Both the position numbers and the translations under genes were made by a program. The notes beneath the pieces were generated by a model that was given only the letters and a program-made list of their open reading frames with translations, ran no database searches and was not told the origin of the DNA. 35,302 nucleotides of DNA, taken from assembly GCA_051653625.1 (NCBI GenBank), contig JBOFWM010000071.1, positions 1 through 35,302 of the forward strand, given 5' to 3'. The stretch comes from SFDP01 sp051653625. Lineage in GTDB: Bacteria; Bacillota; Clostridia; Lachnospirales; Lachnospiraceae. This document shows, piece by piece, positions 8,749 to 18,138 of this stretch. The stretch's first letter is position 1. The number at the start of each line of letters is the position of its first letter.

Positions 8749-9387
8749 CTAATCTCTGCTAATAATATACTTGTAAATTGGGTTTCCTTTTGATGAAAAT
8801 TTTTCTTCATACTCCGTCATTACATTTCCCATATTCATACTTTCATCTTTATGCAAATCATATGTTATTTCATCTATTTTCCAACCCGCTGGTTCTACTT
8901 CTTCAACTGCAAATTCAAACAATAATTTATTATCTGTTTTAAATTCCAATGTACCGCCCTTTTTTAATATAAAATCAAATCGTTCCAGAAATTGTCTAGA
9001 CGGCAACCTTCTTTTAGCATGACGATCTTTTGGCCACGGGTCTGAAAAATTTAAATATATTTTATCGATTTCTCCTGCTGCAAATATTTCATGAATCTGT
9101 GTTGCATCCATTAAGAGAAACTTCAAATTATTTAATTTTCTTTCTTCCATTTTTTGAATTGCCCTTAACAATACGCTTGAATATTTTTCAATTCCTATAT
9201 ATTGAATTTCAGGATTGCGCTCTGCCATTTCCATTAAAAAACGACCTTTACCCATACCAATTTCAATATGTATCTCTTTATTTTCAAAGATATCTTTATA
9301 GGTACCTTTTAATTCTTCTGGTTTTTTTATTACGTACTCACTTTTTTCAATTACTTCATCCGCTATTGGAATATTTCTTAATCTCAT
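8749..9387 (-). CDS. trmB: tRNA (guanine-N7)-methyltransferase
   Basis: TrmB uses S-adenosylmethionine to methylate G46 of many tRNAs. The SAM-binding loop EIGMGKGRFL, the acidic DATQ, and the catalytic SDPWPKDRHAKRRL motif are all visible, as is the C-terminal TEYEEKF motif. The family normally begins MRLRN, which here is the ATG at 9387, with AAAGG 12 bases upstream. An ATG ten codons earlier (9417), with AAAGGTG 10 bases upstream, is possible. The gene sits 10 bases before mrpE, so a housekeeping tRNA gene appears to lead the antiporter operon. No terminator is seen between them. Confidence 0.93.
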   Translation of the reverse strand: MRLRNIPIADEVIEKSEYVIKKPEELKGTYKDIFENKEIHIEIGMGKGRFLMEMAERNPEIQYIGIEKYSSVLLRAIQKMEERKLNNLKFLLMDATQIHEIFAAGEIDKIYLNFSDPWPKDRHAKRRLPSRQFLERFDFILKKGGTLEFKTDNKLLFEFAVEEVEPAGWKIDEITYDLHKDESMNMGNVMTEYEEKFSSKGNPIYKYIISRD

Positions 9388-9595
9388 TTTATTTATATAC
9401 CTTTCTTTAATTTTCATATTAATTTTACACCTTTTATTCATAAATTCAAATAGCATCTTTCATAGTTTAATACATTTTTTTATATTTTTTTTATATATTT
9501 TGTTGAATAAAAAAATTTCACATTTATTTAGTATAGTTTTTTTTGAAAATGGTGTATTATAAGAATTAAGTAATTTTTAAGGGGCAATTTAGAAT

Positions 9596-11020
9596 ATGAA
9601 ACGTTTATTTTTTATTTTATTATCTAGTATGATTTTATTACAATCCATTCCAGTTCATGCAACCATTGATTATGCAGCCGAGGCTGAAATTAGAAAATCA
9701 TTACCAATTGAAACAAACAGTATTGATAATTGGCCAGCTGGACCTATCGTTAGTGCAAAAAGTGCAATTTTAATGGAAGCAAATACAGGTACCATTCTTT
9801 ATGCAAAAAATATCCATGAAGAATTATTTCCAGCAAGTATTACAAAACTGCTAACTACTTATATTGCTTCTATTCATTCTAATATGAATGATTTAGTCAC
9901 CTTTTCTTCAGATGCAGTTCATAGTATTAATTGGCGTGAGGATGCTAATATGGGAATTGATGTCGGTTCTTCCATAACAATGGAACAAGCGTTATATGGT
10001 GTTATGGTTGGTTCTGCTAATGAAGCTGCCTATGCAGTAGCAGAGCACATCAGTGGAAGTGTGGAAGAATTTGCAAAATTAATGAATAATACTGCAAAAG
10101 ATCTTGGTTGTTTAAATAGTAATTTTGTAACGCCAAATGGAATTCATGATGTAAATCATTACACAAGTGCTTATGATATGGCTTTAATTGCAAAAGCATA
10201 TTTTTCAAACGATCTTCTAGCAAAAATGTCAAATACGCTTTATTATGAAGTTCCAACTACTGAACTTCAACCAAAAGAAAATATGATTGTTTCTGCAAAA
10301 AGTAAACTACTTAGCGGAAAACAATATGCTTATGATGGACTTTTAGGGACAAAAACAGGCTACACTTCTGATGCAAAACAGACATTAGTTTCTGCTGCAC
10401 AACGTAATGGTATGACTCTAATTTGCGTTGTATTAATGGAAGACACCCCATGTCAATTTACAGATACTGTTTCATTATTTGATTATGGATTTCAAAATTT
10501 TACATCCTATAAAATTTCCAAGGAAGATACGCCATACTCCATTAATAATTCATTTTTATTCTCAAGTACAACACCTTTCCTTGGAAATAGTAATTCTATA
10601 CTTTCTATCAATTCTGATGATTATATTGTTTTACCAAATACAATTACTTTGGAAGATGCAACATCACAGATTAAATATGATAACTTGAAAGAAAATGAAA
10701 TTGCTATTATTGAATATACTTACCAAGATATTTCTATGGGTAATATTTCAATTGAACTTGATCAATCAGAATTAAATGCCTTTGAATTTGGAAATTCGGT
10801 TGAATTAAATAATACTACACCACCTTCAGAAGATACTGAAAATACTGTTTATATCAATGTAAAACGAATTTTAATTGTTATTATCATACTATCTTGTCTT
10901 GTAATATCTGGATTTTTTCTTTTCTCATATATAAAAATCAGAAGAATAAGAAAAAGAAGACAACGTAATTTATCACGAAGAAGAACTAGGACTACTAGAT
11001 TTCCATTTAATGAATTTTAA
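9596..11020 (+). CDS. dacF: Serine-type D-Ala-D-Ala carboxypeptidase (DacF/PBP5-like)
   Basis: A 474-residue secreted, membrane-anchored low-molecular-weight penicillin-binding protein that trims the terminal D-Ala of peptidoglycan stem peptides. An N-terminal signal peptide (about 1-22, ending VHA) is followed by the three active-site motifs: SITK (S81-K84), SAN (140-142) and KTGYT (253-255). A helix near 425-447 and a very Arg-rich tail (RRIRKRRQRN onward) anchor it, with the tail on the inside. AAGGGG lies 11 bases before the ATG. The region 9388-9595 upstream is very T-rich; TATTAT near 9555 could be its -10 box, but I see no good -35. It is convergent with the exonuclease operon. Confidence 0.92.
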   Translation: MKRLFFILLSSMILLQSIPVHATIDYAAEAEIRKSLPIETNSIDNWPAGPIVSAKSAILMEANTGTILYAKNIHEELFPASITKLLTTYIASIHSNMNDLVTFSSDAVHSINWREDANMGIDVGSSITMEQALYGVMVGSANEAAYAVAEHISGSVEEFAKLMNNTAKDLGCLNSNFVTPNGIHDVNHYTSAYDMALIAKAYFSNDLLAKMSNTLYYEVPTTELQPKENMIVSAKSKLLSGKQYAYDGLLGTKTGYTSDAKQTLVSAAQRNGMTLICVVLMEDTPCQFTDTVSLFDYGFQNFTSYKISKEDTPYSINNSFLFSSTTPFLGNSNSILSINSDDYIVLPNTITLEDATSQIKYDNLKENEIAIIEYTYQDISMGNISIELDQSELNAFEFGNSVELNNTTPPSEDTENTVYINVKRILIVIIILSCLVISGFFLFSYIKIRRIRKRRQRNLSRRRTRTTRFPFNEF

Positions 11021-11028
11021 TAAACAAC

Positions 11029-11118
11029 AAAAAAGAAGTGATTAATGAACCGGCCCCTAAAAGTTAGACCATAAATCTTACGATTAGGAGGTCGGTTCAT
11101 AATTTCACTTCTTTTTTT
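11029..11118. terminator. Bidirectional terminator, interrupted in its loop
   Basis: The outer arms AAAAAAGAAGTGA (11029-11041) and TCACTTCTTTTTT (11105-11117) are perfectly complementary, with an A-run on one side and a T-run on the other, so each strand can terminate. On the minus strand the arm is formed by the last Lys codons and stop of the exonuclease gene. Without the 54-bp insert (11046-11099) and one copy of TAA, the loop would be only about 6 bases. Confidence 0.75.
11046..11099. mobile_element. 54-bp miniature IS relic with target duplication
   Basis: The ends are inverted repeats: TGAACCGGCCCCTAAAAG at the left, and its counterpart TGAACCGACCTCCTAATC read from the right on the other strand. 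The segment is flanked by direct TAA repeats (11043-11045 and 11100-11102), as expected of a 3-bp target duplication. The left end continues into AAAAGTTAGAC, which resembles terminal repeats of IS3-family elements as I recall them. It carries no transposase. It sits in the loop of a terminator, which supports insertion as opposed to an original long loop. It could also be a small non-autonomous repeat (MITE) with other copies elsewhere; I see no second copy here. Confidence 0.6.
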
Positions 11119-12025
11119 CTAAAAATTCTTCTGCTTGCTTATTGGTTATCATTTTAGAAGTTTTTACGGTATAAATCTTATCATCTTCTGATTTACGAAC
11201 ACGAATTTTATACTTTATATAACCATGTTTTTCACAATATGCCAAATTATAATAATGCTTATTGTTTTTTGTAAACCATTTCATTTTCTTTTTAAGATTA
11301 CATCTACATAGATAACATTTTGTAGAAATAACTTCTCGATCTGACATTAAATCTTTTTTTGTTTCAAATTCTCTTGATATATATTTTGAATAATCGTCAA
11401 ATACAATTTTTATCTCTTCTTTTCGACTTTTTGGAAGACAAAATGTATCAAAAGAATATCTTGTCAAATATTTTTCATCATTTAACAAATACAATATTTT
11501 TGATGTGTAATAAGCATCATAATAAGCTCGATGAAATGGAATCATTTTATCAATATTCACAAAATCAATTGCATATTCTAAACTTCTTCTCTTTTTCCCA
11601 TCTTCAAAAGCGATACTAAAGAGTTTTTGCACGTCTAAAAAAGCAATTGGATTTTCAGCCAAAGGAGATAACCCATAAAATTTTATATTGCGTTGCAATT
11701 CTAGTAAATCTAATGGTCCCCATGTAGCAAAAATATAATCTTCACCACACCATTTTAAAAATTCATTTATTACAACTGGAAAATCTTCCTCTTGTTCTAA
11801 TTCTTCCATTTGAATTTGTATTAGCTCACCTGTAATTTCATGCATTTTTTCATATACTTGTGGTTTTATTAATGAAGAAAATTCATCTGTAAACTCTAAT
11901 GACTCATTTAATTTCACTGCACCTATTTCAATAATTTCGAAGGGAAGTTTTTTTTGATTATTATCATCTTTTTGATTTCCTTGATTCCACTCTAAATCAA
12001 TTACAATATAATTCAATGTTGTCAC
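11105..12025 (-). CDS. DEDDh-type 3'-5' exonuclease with C-terminal Cys cluster
   Basis: A 306-residue exonuclease-fold protein of the DnaQ/RNase T family. Metal-binding acids appear as VIDLEWN (D10, E12), a middle Asp in TWGPLDLLEL and the final HRAYYDAYYT (His and Asp). Related Bacillota proteins (KapD-like/sporulation inhibitor-like exonucleases) start MNYIVLDLEWNQ. That matches a TTG three codons after the GTG used here, and both starts have imperfect spacing from AAGGG. After about residue 235 a Cys-rich region (CYLCRC, then CEKHG) could bind zinc and nucleic acid. It follows rubrerythrin by 14 bases and ends in the terminator stem. The substrate is not known. Confidence 0.8.
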   Translation of the reverse strand: MTTLNYIVIDLEWNQGNQKDDNNQKKLPFEIIEIGAVKLNESLEFTDEFSSLIKPQVYEKMHEITGELIQIQMEELEQEEDFPVVINEFLKWCGEDYIFATWGPLDLLELQRNIKFYGLSPLAENPIAFLDVQKLFSIAFEDGKKRRSLEYAIDFVNIDKMIPFHRAYYDAYYTSKILYLLNDEKYLTRYSFDTFCLPKSRKEEIKIVFDDYSKYISREFETKKDLMSDREVISTKCYLCRCNLKKKMKWFTKNNKHYYNLAYCEKHGYIKYKIRVRKSEDDKIYTVKTSKMITNKQAEEFLEKKK

Positions 12026-12039
12026 TTCCCTTCTAGTAT

Positions 12040-12573
12040 CTAGTAATTTTCTTTTCTTACTTCAAAATAACTTTTTGGATGATTACAAACTGGACATACA
12101 TCAGGTGCATTATTTCCTTTTGTTAAATGTCCACAATTTCTACATTCCCAAACAACTTCTTCCTCTTTTACAAATACTTGTTTTGATTCCAAATTTTTTA
12201 ATAAAGCTTTGTATCTTTCCTCATGTGTTTTTTCAATTTCTGCAACAGCGCTAAATTGTCTAGCAAGATCAGCAAATCCTTCTTCAGCAGCTTCTTTTGC
12301 AAATTTTGCATACATATCAGTCCATTCATAATTTTCACCTTCACTTGCGTGTAATAAATTTTCTGCTGTATTTCCTAATTCACCAAGAGCTTTAAACCAA
12401 AGTTTTGCATGCTCTTTTTCATTATTAGCTGTTGCTTCAAAAATCGCACTTATTTGTTCGTAACCTTCTTTTTTTGCAACTGACGCAAAATATGTGTACT
12501 TATTGCGCGCTTGACTTTCTCCTGCAAAAGCCTCCATTAAGTTTTTTTCTGTTTTTGTACCTTTTAATTCCAT
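12040..12573 (-). CDS. rbr: Rubrerythrin
   Basis: A non-haem iron peroxidase that reduces H2O2 in anaerobes using electrons from rubredoxin or a similar donor. The N-terminal ferritin-like domain carries the di-iron Glu/His ligands (AFAGESQARNKY, NNEKEHAKL, EIEKTHEERY). A C-terminal rubredoxin domain has CRNCGH and CPVCNHP. The family begins MxLKGTKTEKNL, so the ATG at 12573 is preferred over one four codons upstream; GGTGA lies 5-6 bases before it. It is in an operon with nifJ (24 bases upstream) and the exonuclease. This pairs an oxygen-sensitive enzyme with an oxidant scavenger. Confidence 0.95.
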   Translation of the reverse strand: MELKGTKTEKNLMEAFAGESQARNKYTYFASVAKKEGYEQISAIFEATANNEKEHAKLWFKALGELGNTAENLLHASEGENYEWTDMYAKFAKEAAEEGFADLARQFSAVAEIEKTHEERYKALLKNLESKQVFVKEEEVVWECRNCGHLTKGNNAPDVCPVCNHPKSYFEVRKENY

Positions 12574-12609
12574 AAGTTTCACCATACCTTTCTTCTTTTC
12601 GTTTATTAT

Positions 12610-15600
12610 TTATTCTTCATTATAAAGATCTACAAGCCTTTTTAAATGTAAATATTTTCTTCGTGCTTGTCTCTTTGCTTCATCAAATAAAACTTTTGCT
12701 TCTTCTGGTTTTGCTTTTTCTAATGACGAGTATCTTACTTCCCCATCTAAGAATTCTTTAAAGTCAAGCACTGGTTCCTTGCTATCAAGAGAAAATGGAT
12801 TTTTATTTTCTAATAATAAATTTGGATTATATCTAAATAAGTGGAAGTAACCAGATTTTACTGCCTTTTCTTCTTCCATTTGTGCACAAGACATTCCTAT
12901 TTTAATACCATGACTAATACATGGAGAATATGCAATAATAATAGATGGTCCATTATAACTTTCTGCCTCTGAAATCGCTTTAATACATTGATTATAATCA
13001 GCACCCATTGCAATTTGTGCAACGTATACATTTCCATAGCTCATTGCAATTCCAGCCAAATCTTTTTTCTGTACTTGTTTTCCACCAGCAGCAAATTTTG
13101 CAACGGAGCCAAGTGGTGTAGATTTTGATGATTGTCCCCCTGTGTTTGAATACATTTCTGTATCAAATACTAAAATATTAATATCTTTTCCACTAGCTAT
13201 AACATGATCTAGACCACCAAATCCAATATCATATGCCCAACCGTCTCCACCAAATATCCATTGTGATTTTTTATTTAAGAAATCTTTTTCTTCCAGTATT
13301 TTTTTAGCTTCTTCTGATGCATTTTTCTCTAAAGCACAAACTAATTCATCAGTAGCAGTAGAATTTAATGCGCCATTTTTAAAAGTATCTACCCATTTAT
13401 CTATTTCAACTTTTAGATCTTCATTGCTTTCTTTCAAAGAAATCAAATCATCTTTTAATCGGTCTCTAATACTTTCCTGAGCTAATAACATTCCATATCC
13501 AAACTCTGCTGCATCTTCAAATAATGAGTTACTCCATGCCGGCCCTTTTCCACATTCATCTGCTGTGTATGGTGTAGAAGGTGACGAATTACCCCAAATG
13601 GAAGAACATCCTGTTGCATTTGCAATATACATTTTATCTCCAAATAATTGAGTGACTAATTTTGCATAAGGAGTTTCTCCACATCCTGCACATGCTCCCG
13701 AAAATTCTAAAAGTGGTTTTTTAAATTGGCTACCTTTTACCGATAATTCTTTGAATTTTTCTATGCTTTCTTTTTTAACTGATATTTTTTTAGCTTCATC
13801 AAATTCTAGTTGTAATTGATCTAGTTCATTATTTTCAAATTCTGAAACAGATTTCATTTCAAGTGCTTTATTTCCAGCTTTTCCAGGACATGCTTTCGAA
13901 CAAGCGGCACATCCAGTACAATCTACATTAGAGATTACTATAGAATAGGATAATTCTTCTATTCCATTCATAGGAAGTATATCCATATCTTTTGGCATAG
14001 AGTTTACTTCTTCTTCATTTAATACAACTGGACGAATTACTGCATGTGGACATACAAAAGAACATCTATTACATTGTATACAATTTTCTTTTTTCCATAC
14101 TGGTACATCGACAGCTATTTTTCGTCTCTCATATGCAGAAGTTCCTGCTGGTGTATGACCATCTACATAATCCATAAATGCAGAAACTGGTAATTTATCA
14201 CCTTTTTTCTGATTTATTTGCACCTGAATATTTGTTACAAATTTTTGTACTTCTTCTCTACCTTCTATAGACTTTTGCTCTATTGCTTGTATAGATTCAT
14301 CTTTCCAAGAATCTTTTACCTCAATCTTAACAATATTTTTTGCACCTACCTCTATTGCCTCGTAGTTCATTTGTACAATTTTGTCACCTTTTTTCTGATA
14401 ACTTTTCTTTGCAGCTTCTTTCATTTGCTTAATAGCTTCCTCAGCTGGTATTACATTCGCTAATGCAAAGAATGCTGATTGTAAAATGGTATTTACTTTT
14501 CCATTTAACCCTACTTCTTTTCCTAATTTTGTGGCATTAATTACATAGAAAGAAATCTCTTTTTCTGCCAATTCTTTTTTCATATTTGCTGGAAGATTCT
14601 CTTCCACTTCTTGCTCATTCCAAGTAGTGTTAAGTAAAAATGTACCGCCCTTTTTCAAATCGCCCACTAAATCATATTGATATACATAGGATTGATGATG
14701 GCATGCTACAAAAGATGCATCTTTAATTAAATATGTGGAACGAACTTTATGGTCACTAAATCTTAAATGCGAAACCGTTAATCCACCTGATTTTTTTGAA
14801 TCATAATCAAAATAGGCTTGTACTGACTTATCTGTATGGTCTCCGATGATTTTAATAGAGTTTTTGTTAGCTCCTACTGTACCATCACTTCCAAGTCCCC
14901 AGAATTTTGCAGTTACAACATCTTCATTTTCTGTGTTGATACTTTCTTTAATTGGTAAAGATAAATTTGTTACATCATCAACAATACCAATCGTGAATTT
15001 TTCTTTTTCTGAATTATCATAAACTGCTTTAATATGATCTGGAATTGTATCTTTTGAACCTAATCCATAACGACCTGAACATACTTTAATATTAAAACGA
15101 TTGCTATGTTTTAATGCAGCTACTACATCAAGATATAATGGTTCTCCAATTGATCCTGGTTCTTTTGTACGGTCTAATACAGAAATTTGTGTTGCACTTT
15201 CAGGAATTTCTTTTATAAAATGCTCTACACTAAATGGTCTATATAGACGAACTTTAATAAGTCCTACTTTTTCTCCCATTTTATTTAAATAATCAATTGT
15301 TTCCTCAATTGTCTCACATACACTTCCCATTGCTACAATAACATGAGTTGCATCTTTTGCTCCATAATAATTAAATAGTCCATAATCAGAACCTATTGCC
15401 TTATTAATTTTTTCCATTTCTTCTAATACGACTTGTGGTAAAGTATCATAAGTTGTATTACTCGCTTCTCTTGCTTGGAAGAAAATATCTGGATTTTGTG
15501 CTGATCCCATTGATCTCGCACTATTTGGATTTAATGCTTTCTTTCTGAAATTATAAACATCTTCTTCATTCATAAATCCTTTTAATGTTTCATAATCCCA

Positions 15601-16155
15601 AGCTTGAATTTTTTGAATTTCATGAGATGTTCGGAATCCATCAAAGAAATTGATAAATGGTACTTTTCCTCTTAACGATGCTAAATGAGAAATTGGAGTT
15701 AAATCCATAACTTCTTGTACTGATCCTGCTGCAATCATACCAACCCCACATTGACGACATGCATAAATATCAGAATGATCTCCAAAAATAGATAATGCAT
15801 GACTTGCAATAGCTCTTGCTGCCACATTAAATACTCCTGGTAATTGCTCCCCAGCAATTTTATAAAGATTCGGAATCATTAAAAGCAATCCTTGAGATGC
15901 TGTAAATGTTGTTGTTAATGCTCCTGTTGCAAGCGAACCATGAACTGCTCCTGCTGCTCCTGCTTCTGATTGCATTTGTGTTACTCTTACTGTTTGATTA
16001 AAAATATTTTTTCTTCCTTCTACTGCCCATTCATCTGTTACTTCAGCCATTGTTGAAGATGGTGTGATTGGATAAATTGCTGCAACATCACTATATGCAT
16101 ACGATACATAAGCTGCTGCTTGGTTCCCATCCATTGTTTTTGCTATTCTTTTCAT
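12610..16155 (-). CDS. nifJ: Pyruvate:ferredoxin (flavodoxin) oxidoreductase
   Basis: A single-chain 1181-residue enzyme that converts pyruvate and CoA to acetyl-CoA and CO2, reducing ferredoxin. The N-terminal pyrimidine-binding domain has YPITPSSTMAE and TASQGLLLMIPN. A central pair of [4Fe-4S] motifs lies near residues 688 (CIQCNRCSFVCP) and 747 (CTGCAACSKACP). The proximal cluster Cys motif ACAGCGE is near 822, and the thiamine-diphosphate domain has GDGWAYDIG near 972 with DTEMYSNTGGQ. Full length is normal for the family. GAAAGGGG precedes the ATG by 5 bases. It heads the operon with rbr and the exonuclease and has its own promoter (16194-16222). It is the central entry of carbon into fermentation in this organism. 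Confidence 0.97.
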   Translation of the reverse strand: MKRIAKTMDGNQAAAYVSYAYSDVAAIYPITPSSTMAEVTDEWAVEGRKNIFNQTVRVTQMQSEAGAAGAVHGSLATGALTTTFTASQGLLLMIPNLYKIAGEQLPGVFNVAARAIASHALSIFGDHSDIYACRQCGVGMIAAGSVQEVMDLTPISHLASLRGKVPFINFFDGFRTSHEIQKIQAWDYETLKGFMNEEDVYNFRKKALNPNSARSMGSAQNPDIFFQAREASNTTYDTLPQVVLEEMEKINKAIGSDYGLFNYYGAKDATHVIVAMGSVCETIEETIDYLNKMGEKVGLIKVRLYRPFSVEHFIKEIPESATQISVLDRTKEPGSIGEPLYLDVVAALKHSNRFNIKVCSGRYGLGSKDTIPDHIKAVYDNSEKEKFTIGIVDDVTNLSLPIKESINTENEDVVTAKFWGLGSDGTVGANKNSIKIIGDHTDKSVQAYFDYDSKKSGGLTVSHLRFSDHKVRSTYLIKDASFVACHHQSYVYQYDLVGDLKKGGTFLLNTTWNEQEVEENLPANMKKELAEKEISFYVINATKLGKEVGLNGKVNTILQSAFFALANVIPAEEAIKQMKEAAKKSYQKKGDKIVQMNYEAIEVGAKNIVKIEVKDSWKDESIQAIEQKSIEGREEVQKFVTNIQVQINQKKGDKLPVSAFMDYVDGHTPAGTSAYERRKIAVDVPVWKKENCIQCNRCSFVCPHAVIRPVVLNEEEVNSMPKDMDILPMNGIEELSYSIVISNVDCTGCAACSKACPGKAGNKALEMKSVSEFENNELDQLQLEFDEAKKISVKKESIEKFKELSVKGSQFKKPLLEFSGACAGCGETPYAKLVTQLFGDKMYIANATGCSSIWGNSSPSTPYTADECGKGPAWSNSLFEDAAEFGYGMLLAQESIRDRLKDDLISLKESNEDLKVEIDKWVDTFKNGALNSTATDELVCALEKNASEEAKKILEEKDFLNKKSQWIFGGDGWAYDIGFGGLDHVIASGKDINILVFDTEMYSNTGGQSSKSTPLGSVAKFAAGGKQVQKKDLAGIAMSYGNVYVAQIAMGADYNQCIKAISEAESYNGPSIIIAYSPCISHGIKIGMSCAQMEEEKAVKSGYFHLFRYNPNLLLENKNPFSLDSKEPVLDFKEFLDGEVRYSSLEKAKPEEAKVLFDEAKRQARRKYLHLKRLVDLYNEE

Positions 16156-16173
16156 AAATGCCCCTTTCTAAAA

Positions 16174-16222
16174 TAGTAATTGTTACTAGTATAAATATAC
16201 CATATTTTACTTCATTTTGCTA
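16174..16222 (-). promoter_or_regulatory. nifJ promoter with palindrome at the start site
   Basis: On the minus strand an extended -10 (TGG followed by TATATT, 16194-16202) has a weak -35 (TAGCAA, 16217-16222) 17 bases away. Just downstream, TAGTAA-TTG-TTACTA (16174-16188) is a perfect 6-3-6 palindrome at or just after the expected start of transcription, before the AGAAAGGGG ribosome site. It could be an operator; no regulator is identified. Confidence 0.5.
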
Positions 16223-16227
16223 CTTTT

Positions 16228-16266
16228 AAAAAAACGAAAGCACTAATTTTTTGCTTTCGTTTTTTT
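16228..16266 (-). terminator. Terminator of the ABC exporter operon
   Basis: The arms ACGAAAGCA (16234-16242) and TGCTTTCGT (16252-16260) are extended by an A-run on one side and a T-run on the other, with a 9-base loop. It stands 6 bases after the stop of the exporter gene and before the nifJ promoter, separating the two operons. Confidence 0.85.
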
Positions 16267-16272
16267 ATGAAT

Positions 16273-18123
16273 CTATGATGCCTGATCAAATTGACTATTG
16301 TACAAGTCAGCATAAAAACCATTTTGTGCTAATAATTCTTCGTGATTTCCTTTTTCAATAATATCCCCATCTTTCATTACTAAAATAACATCAGCATCTT
16401 TTATTGTAGATAATCTATGGGCAATTACAAATGAAGTTCTATTTTTCATTAATTCGTCCATTGCCTTTTGAATTTGCAACTCTGTTCTTGTATCTACACT
16501 ACTAGTTGCTTCATCAAGAATTAACATTGGTTTATCTGCAATCATCGCTCTTGCAATTGTAAGTTGTTGTTTTTGTCCTTGCGATAAATTAATAGTATCA
16601 TTTAACATCGTATCATATCCTTTTGGAAGTGTACGAATAAAATGATCAAGACCTACTGCTTTACAAGCCTCTTTCATCTTTTCATCAGAAACATTCTCTT
16701 CACAATAAATTAGATTTTCACGTACTGTGCCTTCAAATAACCAAGTATCTTGTAACACCATACAAAATTGTGAGTGAACTTCTTCTCTTTTTACCTCTTT
16801 AATAGAAATACCATCAATAAAAATATCACCGCCTAATATTTCATGAAAACGCATTAAAAGATTTACCATTGTTGTTTTTCCTGCACCCGTAGGTCCAACA
16901 ATTGCTACTTTTTGTCCTTTTTTAACATCTACAGAAAAATCATGAATAATAATTTTATCAGATCCTTTATAGCCAAATTTAACATGCTTAAAAGAAACAT
17001 TTCCTTCTACATCACCTAATGTTTTTGTTTTATTTCTTTCATCTTCCATTTCGCTTGTTTCTAAAAATTCAAATACACGCTCCCCTGCTGCCGCTGCCGA
17101 TTGAAGCGATTGTGTTGCTTGTGCAATCTGTGATAGAGGTTGTGTGAAATATCGAACATAAAGCATAAATGCAACAATTACACCAAAACTGATACTTCCA
17201 TTCATAGCAAGTAATGCCCCAACAATACAAACTGCTACATACCCTAAGTTACCAATAAATGTCATAATTGGCATCATAAGTCCTGATAAACATTGCGCCT
17301 TAAATCCACTATCTCTTAAATTTTGATTCATGCGATTAAATTCTTCTATCGCTTTCTTTTCTCCATTATAGGCTTTTACAACAGTATGACCTGCATAAAT
17401 TTCTTCTACATGGCCATTTACTTCACCCAAATGTCTTTGTTGTCTCATAAAGTACTTTTGACTTGTTCCCATAATAATCATCATAAAAACAAATCCCAAC
17501 ATGGTTGCTATAACTGCAGTAATTGTCATCACAATATTTGTACTAATCATCATAAATAATGATCCAAATAATAATGTAATTGCACTAACTAATGTTCCAA
17601 CACTTTGGTTTAATGATTGACTAATTGTATCAACATCATTTGTTACTCTCGATAATACATCTCCTGTAGATGTTGTATGATAAAACCACATTGGAAGTCG
17701 ATTGATTTTTTGAGCAATTTCCGTTCTTAATTTTTTAGTAACTCTTTGTGTTATAGTTGCCATAATAATACCTTGCGATACAGAAAGCAACATACTTACT
17801 CCATATAAAACTGCAAGTAAAATACCGATTTTCATGACTCTATCTAAATCGATACCTGTTATAAGTCCAGCAGTAATCAAATCTGTCATTTCTGATAGTT
17901 TATCAGGGCCTACCAAAGTAAATACCGTACCACAAATTGCTGCTACAACAGCAACAATCATTGCAATCCAATAATCTTTGCAGTAATGTAACATCTTTTT
18001 CCATGTACCCTTAAAATCTTTTGATTTTTCAACAACTCCACCTGGTCCTGGTCCTGGCGGTCCACCTGGTCCTCTCATAGGTTTTGCTTTAAATTCACCA
18101 ATTTTATATTCTTCTTTACTCAC
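16273..18123 (-). CDS. ABC exporter half-transporter with canonical ATPase (second gene of pair)
   Basis: A 616-residue type IV ABC exporter subunit: a cytoplasmic Pro/Gly-rich head (GPGGPPGPGPGG), six membrane helices (about 50-330), then the ATPase. Walker A is GPTGAGKTT near residue 408, the Q-loop is VLQDTWLF, Walker B plus the catalytic Glu is LILDEATSSVD, and the switch His is in IAHRLS. The signature motif is NLSQGQ, with Gln replacing Gly, which is expected for the half that completes the non-hydrolysing site of a heterodimer. The GTG start has AGGAGG 7 bases before it. It follows its partner by 15 bases. The pair resembles BmrCD/LmrCD/TM287-288 drug or lipid exporters; the substrate is unknown. 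Confidence 0.9.
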   Translation of the reverse strand: MSKEEYKIGEFKAKPMRGPGGPPGPGPGGVVEKSKDFKGTWKKMLHYCKDYWIAMIVAVVAAICGTVFTLVGPDKLSEMTDLITAGLITGIDLDRVMKIGILLAVLYGVSMLLSVSQGIIMATITQRVTKKLRTEIAQKINRLPMWFYHTTSTGDVLSRVTNDVDTISQSLNQSVGTLVSAITLLFGSLFMMISTNIVMTITAVIATMLGFVFMMIIMGTSQKYFMRQQRHLGEVNGHVEEIYAGHTVVKAYNGEKKAIEEFNRMNQNLRDSGFKAQCLSGLMMPIMTFIGNLGYVAVCIVGALLAMNGSISFGVIVAFMLYVRYFTQPLSQIAQATQSLQSAAAAGERVFEFLETSEMEDERNKTKTLGDVEGNVSFKHVKFGYKGSDKIIIHDFSVDVKKGQKVAIVGPTGAGKTTMVNLLMRFHEILGGDIFIDGISIKEVKREEVHSQFCMVLQDTWLFEGTVRENLIYCEENVSDEKMKEACKAVGLDHFIRTLPKGYDTMLNDTINLSQGQKQQLTIARAMIADKPMLILDEATSSVDTRTELQIQKAMDELMKNRTSFVIAHRLSTIKDADVILVMKDGDIIEKGNHEELLAQNGFYADLYNSQFDQAS

Positions 18124-18138
18124 TATTTAACCTCCTTT

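Noticed and set aside
9030..9410. 126-codon plus-strand frame opposite trmB
   Set aside because: It is a shadow of trmB, very rich in Phe/Leu/Tyr, with no ribosome site or promoter. trmB on the other strand has all family motifs.
14218..14463. Plus-strand open frame inside nifJ
   Set aside because: It lies wholly within the pyruvate:ferredoxin oxidoreductase coding region, has Tyr/Phe-rich nonsense composition typical of antisense frames, and lacks a ribosome site.
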